DNA of 63,783 bases. Origin: Alphaproteobacteria bacterium. GTDB lineage: Bacteria > Pseudomonadota > Alphaproteobacteria > CAAHEQ01 > UBA3637. Positions 61,411 to 63,783 of this stretch are shown here, piece after piece. A program made the position numbers and the translations under genes. Position 1 is the first letter of the stretch, and each line of letters begins with the position of its first letter. The DNA is taken from positions 1 to 63,783 of the forward strand of contig SUUT01000003.1 of NCBI GenBank assembly GCA_015062385.1, in the 5' to 3' direction. The notes beneath the pieces are model-generated. The model ran no database searches. It was not told the DNA's origin and worked only from the letters and a program-made list of their open reading frames with translations.

Positions 61411-63783
61411 ATGAAAGTTTTTATCGGGAACAATTTGGGATACAGCTCCTCCACTTTATCCGAGACGGAAACTGTTTTTTTAGAAGCAATAAAAACAGGA
61501 AATACGCAGCAAATTCAAGAATTAATTAGTAAGGGCATAGATATCAATAAAAAATTAGATTTTGATGTGCCGTTAGCTATTGCCGTAAGGTATGAACAAC
61601 CGGAAGTTGTTCGGTTGCTATTAAATAATCAAGCTGATTTTACGGCATTAAATTCCATGGATAAATATAATTTATTGTTTTTATTTAGAACGGAGATTCA
61701 ATCATTTATTACAAAATACAATATTAATGTTCAGGAGCCGGATGAAAATGGTATATCGTTGATACAGCGGGCAATGTTTCAGGATGATCTTGAATTTTTT
61801 AAAATATTTGTTCAGGTTTCGGGTCGATTAAAAGATGATGTCGTTCATAAGGTTATTCAGAATTGTTCGGTTGAATTTTTACGATATTTAATTCAAGAGG
61901 GGTATGATATAAAGGCTTTGAACGCAGCAGGTGAACCACCGATTGTTTCTGCTGTTCAATCGGGGAATCCGGAGATGGTTCGTGTATTGGTTGATGCTGG
62001 TGTAGATGTAAATACCATAACGGTTAATGGACAAAAGGTTTCTCTGTATGACTATATTCCAAATGGTGATAGAGAAATGTTTCGGATGCTGGTTGCTTGT
62101 AATGCTTCGCTTCAAGAAACGACTGAGGAGGGAGATACCGAACTCCATAAAGCAGTGCGAAATGGTAATATATTTAAAATTAGAGCATTGATTGCGGCAG
62201 GGATTGATGTGAATGCTCAAAATGAAGCCGGAAATACGGCAATGCATCTGGCTATGGAACAGAATCATCAGATTGCGTATGTCTTCATGAGTGAATGTCG
62301 TACTCATAATGTATCATTGAATTTAAATTTGCAAAATTATGATGGAAATACGCCATTTCACTTTTTGGTAACAAAACAACGCGGAATATCAACATTATTA
62401 CCAATAATGCTTGAAAATGGGGCAGACATTAATGTTCAAAATAATGAGGGTAATACACCTTTACATTTTGCCGGAAAACTTTTGAATTTAGAAGCAATAC
62501 AATTATTTTTGGCAAATGGAGCAAATCCATATATTCAAAATTTTTGGGGAAATACACCATACCATTTTGTTCATGCTCATAGAACTAACCCTAAATTGAG
62601 TAGGTCTGTTTGGGAGTGTATTGCTCTGTTTAATGATCAAAACATAGATATTAGAAGGTTATCGACAACAGAAAATAAATCAGGTCAAAGTGTTCAATCA
62701 ATGGGCAGAGAAGAATTTCAACTTCCATTAATTGATGAATCCAGTATTCCTCGTATATATTCAATTCCCCGTCCACAAACACCTTCATCTGCAATGCCGG
62801 CACCGATTGATTTTGATGCTCCAATGGTTTCAAATGGACCTCCTATTCCCATTCTACCACCACAACCCTTAGAGGAAAGCAATATACCAATTTTGCCAGT
62901 ACAAGTTGAACCGATGCAATATTCTGGGAGTAATATTTCACCCATATCAGATCCACCCCCGCTCAATCCGACGCCACCGATGCCCCCAACGGATAAGGAA
63001 GAAATAAAGCACGAAGATATTCCGCTGTCGGTAGATGCTGTTCCGCCAGTGTCACAAAGTGAAATACCTTTGCCACAACCGGCTCCGGTGGAAATGGTTC
63101 CTCCACCACAAGTTCAAATTGAACCGATGCAATATTCAGAGAATAATATTTCACCCATATCAGATCCGCCCCCGCTCAACCCGACGCCACCGATGCCCCC
63201 AACGGATAAGGAAGAAATAAAGCACGAAGATATTCCGCTGTCGGTAGATGCTGTTCCGCCAGTGTCGCAAAGTGAAATACCTTTGCCACAACCGGCTCCG
63301 GTGGAAATGGTTCCTCCACCACAAGTTCAAATTGAACCGATGCAATATTCAGAGAATGATATTTCACCCATATCAGATCCACCCCCGCTCAATCCGACGC
63401 CACCGATGCCCCCAACGGATAAGGAAGAAATAAAGCACGAAGATATTCCGCTGTCGGTAGATGCTGTTCCGCCAGTGTCACAAAGTGAAATACCTTTGCC
63501 ACAACCGGCTCCGGTGGAAATGGTTCCTCCACCACAAGTTCAAATTGAACCGATGCAATATTCAGAGAATAATATTTCACCCATATCAGATCCGCCCCCG
63601 CTCAACCCGACGCCACCGATGCCCCCAACGGATAAGGAAGAAATAAAGCACGAAGATATTCCGCTGTCGGTAGATGCTGTTCCGCCAGTGTCGCAAAGTG
63701 AAATACCTTTGCCACAACCGGCTCCGGTGGAAATGGTTCCTCCACCACAAGTTCAAATTGAACCGATGCAATATTCAGAGAAT
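61411..63783 (+). CDS. Ankyrin-repeat protein with Pro-rich tandem repeats, 3' partial
   Basis: The frame is open for 791 codons and runs off the window. The ATG follows GGAGGGGTGTAA. Residues about 20-390 form ankyrin repeats, for example EGDTELHKAVRNGNIFKIRALIAAG, NEGNTPLHFAGKLLNLEAI and GNTPYHF, with more degenerate ones early. A linker follows, then from about residue 499 a Pro-rich region made of 71-residue tandem repeats (PPPLNPTPPMPPTDKEEIK, LPQPAPVEMVPPPQVQIEP). No signal peptide is seen. Ankyrin proteins of host-associated alphaproteobacteria are often effectors, but nothing here proves secretion. The C-terminal end is not visible. Confidence 0.88.
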   Translation, partial: MKVFIGNNLGYSSSTLSETETVFLEAIKTGNTQQIQELISKGIDINKKLDFDVPLAIAVRYEQPEVVRLLLNNQADFTALNSMDKYNLLFLFRTEIQSFITKYNINVQEPDENGISLIQRAMFQDDLEFFKIFVQVSGRLKDDVVHKVIQNCSVEFLRYLIQEGYDIKALNAAGEPPIVSAVQSGNPEMVRVLVDAGVDVNTITVNGQKVSLYDYIPNGDREMFRMLVACNASLQETTEEGDTELHKAVRNGNIFKIRALIAAGIDVNAQNEAGNTAMHLAMEQNHQIAYVFMSECRTHNVSLNLNLQNYDGNTPFHFLVTKQRGISTLLPIMLENGADINVQNNEGNTPLHFAGKLLNLEAIQLFLANGANPYIQNFWGNTPYHFVHAHRTNPKLSRSVWECIALFNDQNIDIRRLSTTENKSGQSVQSMGREEFQLPLIDESSIPRIYSIPRPQTPSSAMPAPIDFDAPMVSNGPPIPILPPQPLEESNIPILPVQVEPMQYSGSNISPISDPPPLNPTPPMPPTDKEEIKHEDIPLSVDAVPPVSQSEIPLPQPAPVEMVPPPQVQIEPMQYSENNISPISDPPPLNPTPPMPPTDKEEIKHEDIPLSVDAVPPVSQSEIPLPQPAPVEMVPPPQVQIEPMQYSENDISPISDPPPLNPTPPMPPTDKEEIKHEDIPLSVDAVPPVSQSEIPLPQPAPVEMVPPPQVQIEPMQYSENNISPISDPPPLNPTPPMPPTDKEEIKHEDIPLSVDAVPPVSQSEIPLPQPAPVEMVPPPQVQIEPMQYSEN
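62925..63783 (+). repeat. Tandem 213-bp repeat (71 codons), running off the window
   Basis: GGATAAGGAAGAAATAAAGC recurs at 62991, 63204, 63417 and 63630, exactly 213 bases apart. Copies 1 and 3 share variants (CCACCCCC, CTCAATCC, GTGTCACAAAG) and copies 2 and 4 share others (CCGCCCCC, CTCAACCC, GTGTCGCAAAG), so the larger unit is 426 bp. Confidence 0.93.

Noticed and set aside
61236-61529. A 97-codon plus-strand frame before the ankyrin gene
   Set aside because: It starts inside the DUF4167 terminator, spans the ankyrin promoter and runs into the ankyrin gene in another frame.
62963-63771. Short reverse-strand frames in the Pro-rich repeats
   Set aside because: They recur with the 213-bp period, have no start signals and are shadows of the plus-strand coding repeat.
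62925-63783. CRISPR-like array
   Set aside because: The period is a multiple of three, the whole unit (not only short repeats) is conserved, and it lies in an open frame continuous with the ankyrin region.
1-63783. tRNA, rRNA, insertion sequences or prophage genes
   Set aside because: No cloverleaf-like or rRNA-like sequence, transposase motif or phage structural gene was recognised by eye; a tRNAscan/Infernal run would be decisive.

Overview
The window comes from an AT-rich alphaproteobacterial chromosome read with the standard bacterial code. The lineage call rests on DivK, TrcR (DUF1013), GapR (DUF2312), a DUF4167 protein, an MJ0042 zinc-ribbon membrane protein and an alphaproteobacterial division and cell-wall (dcw) cluster. 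The giant protein with a prepilin-type head suggests one of the uncultivated gut-associated alphaproteobacterial groups, but that placement is inference. No rRNA, tRNA, CRISPR array, transposase or prophage gene was seen.

Layout. 1-109 is one copy of a dispersed intergenic element. 195-7563 (minus strand) holds recG behind a small secreted protein, and a ftsE-ftsX-DUF218-plsC-anmK-like operon, with a plus-strand esterase between them. 7652-18686 (plus) is a housekeeping run: zinc-ribbon protein, Sel1-like protein, miaB-phoH-ybeY-corC, mtaB-ftsY, then a membrane/HEAT-repeat protein (NTT-like) and a separate cyclic-nucleotide-binding-fold protein. 18801-19931 is a membrane-anchored PpiC foldase closed by a strong terminator. 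20207-25792 is a two-gene unit of unknown function: a coiled-coil protein and a 1514-residue repeat protein with a C-terminal membrane anchor.

25899-27410 is leuA preceded by a leucine-rich leader peptide and an attenuator; the leader mRNA appears to begin at its own start codon. ndk follows. 28038-44484 is the dcw cluster in the order rsmH-ftsL-ftsI-murEF(fused)-mraY-ftsW-murG-murC-murB-ddl-ftsQ-ftsA-ftsZ, with neither mraZ nor murD in place. rsmB and divK follow.

46563-58115 encodes a 3850-residue protein: a prepilin-like N terminus, a Gly/Thr linker, EGF-like Cys-rich modules, and eight repeats of a Cys-rich plus beta-helix-like unit, two of them almost identical in DNA over 1281 bp. The 392-bp region before it holds the second copy of the element at 1-109. 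58187-61235 carries an outer-membrane beta-barrel protein (minus strand), trcR-gapR, a secreted Val/Pro/Gln-repeat protein and a DUF4167 protein. From 61411 to the window end runs an ankyrin-repeat protein that enters a proline-rich 213-bp tandem repeat and is cut by the window edge.

Most of the window is envelope growth and division machinery with cell-cycle regulators. The accessory content is large, repeat-built, probably surface-exposed or interaction proteins. The points most worth following are the leaderless leu attenuator, the pilin-headed giant protein with its shared upstream element, the MurE-MurF fusion with murD absent, and the young tandem repeats.
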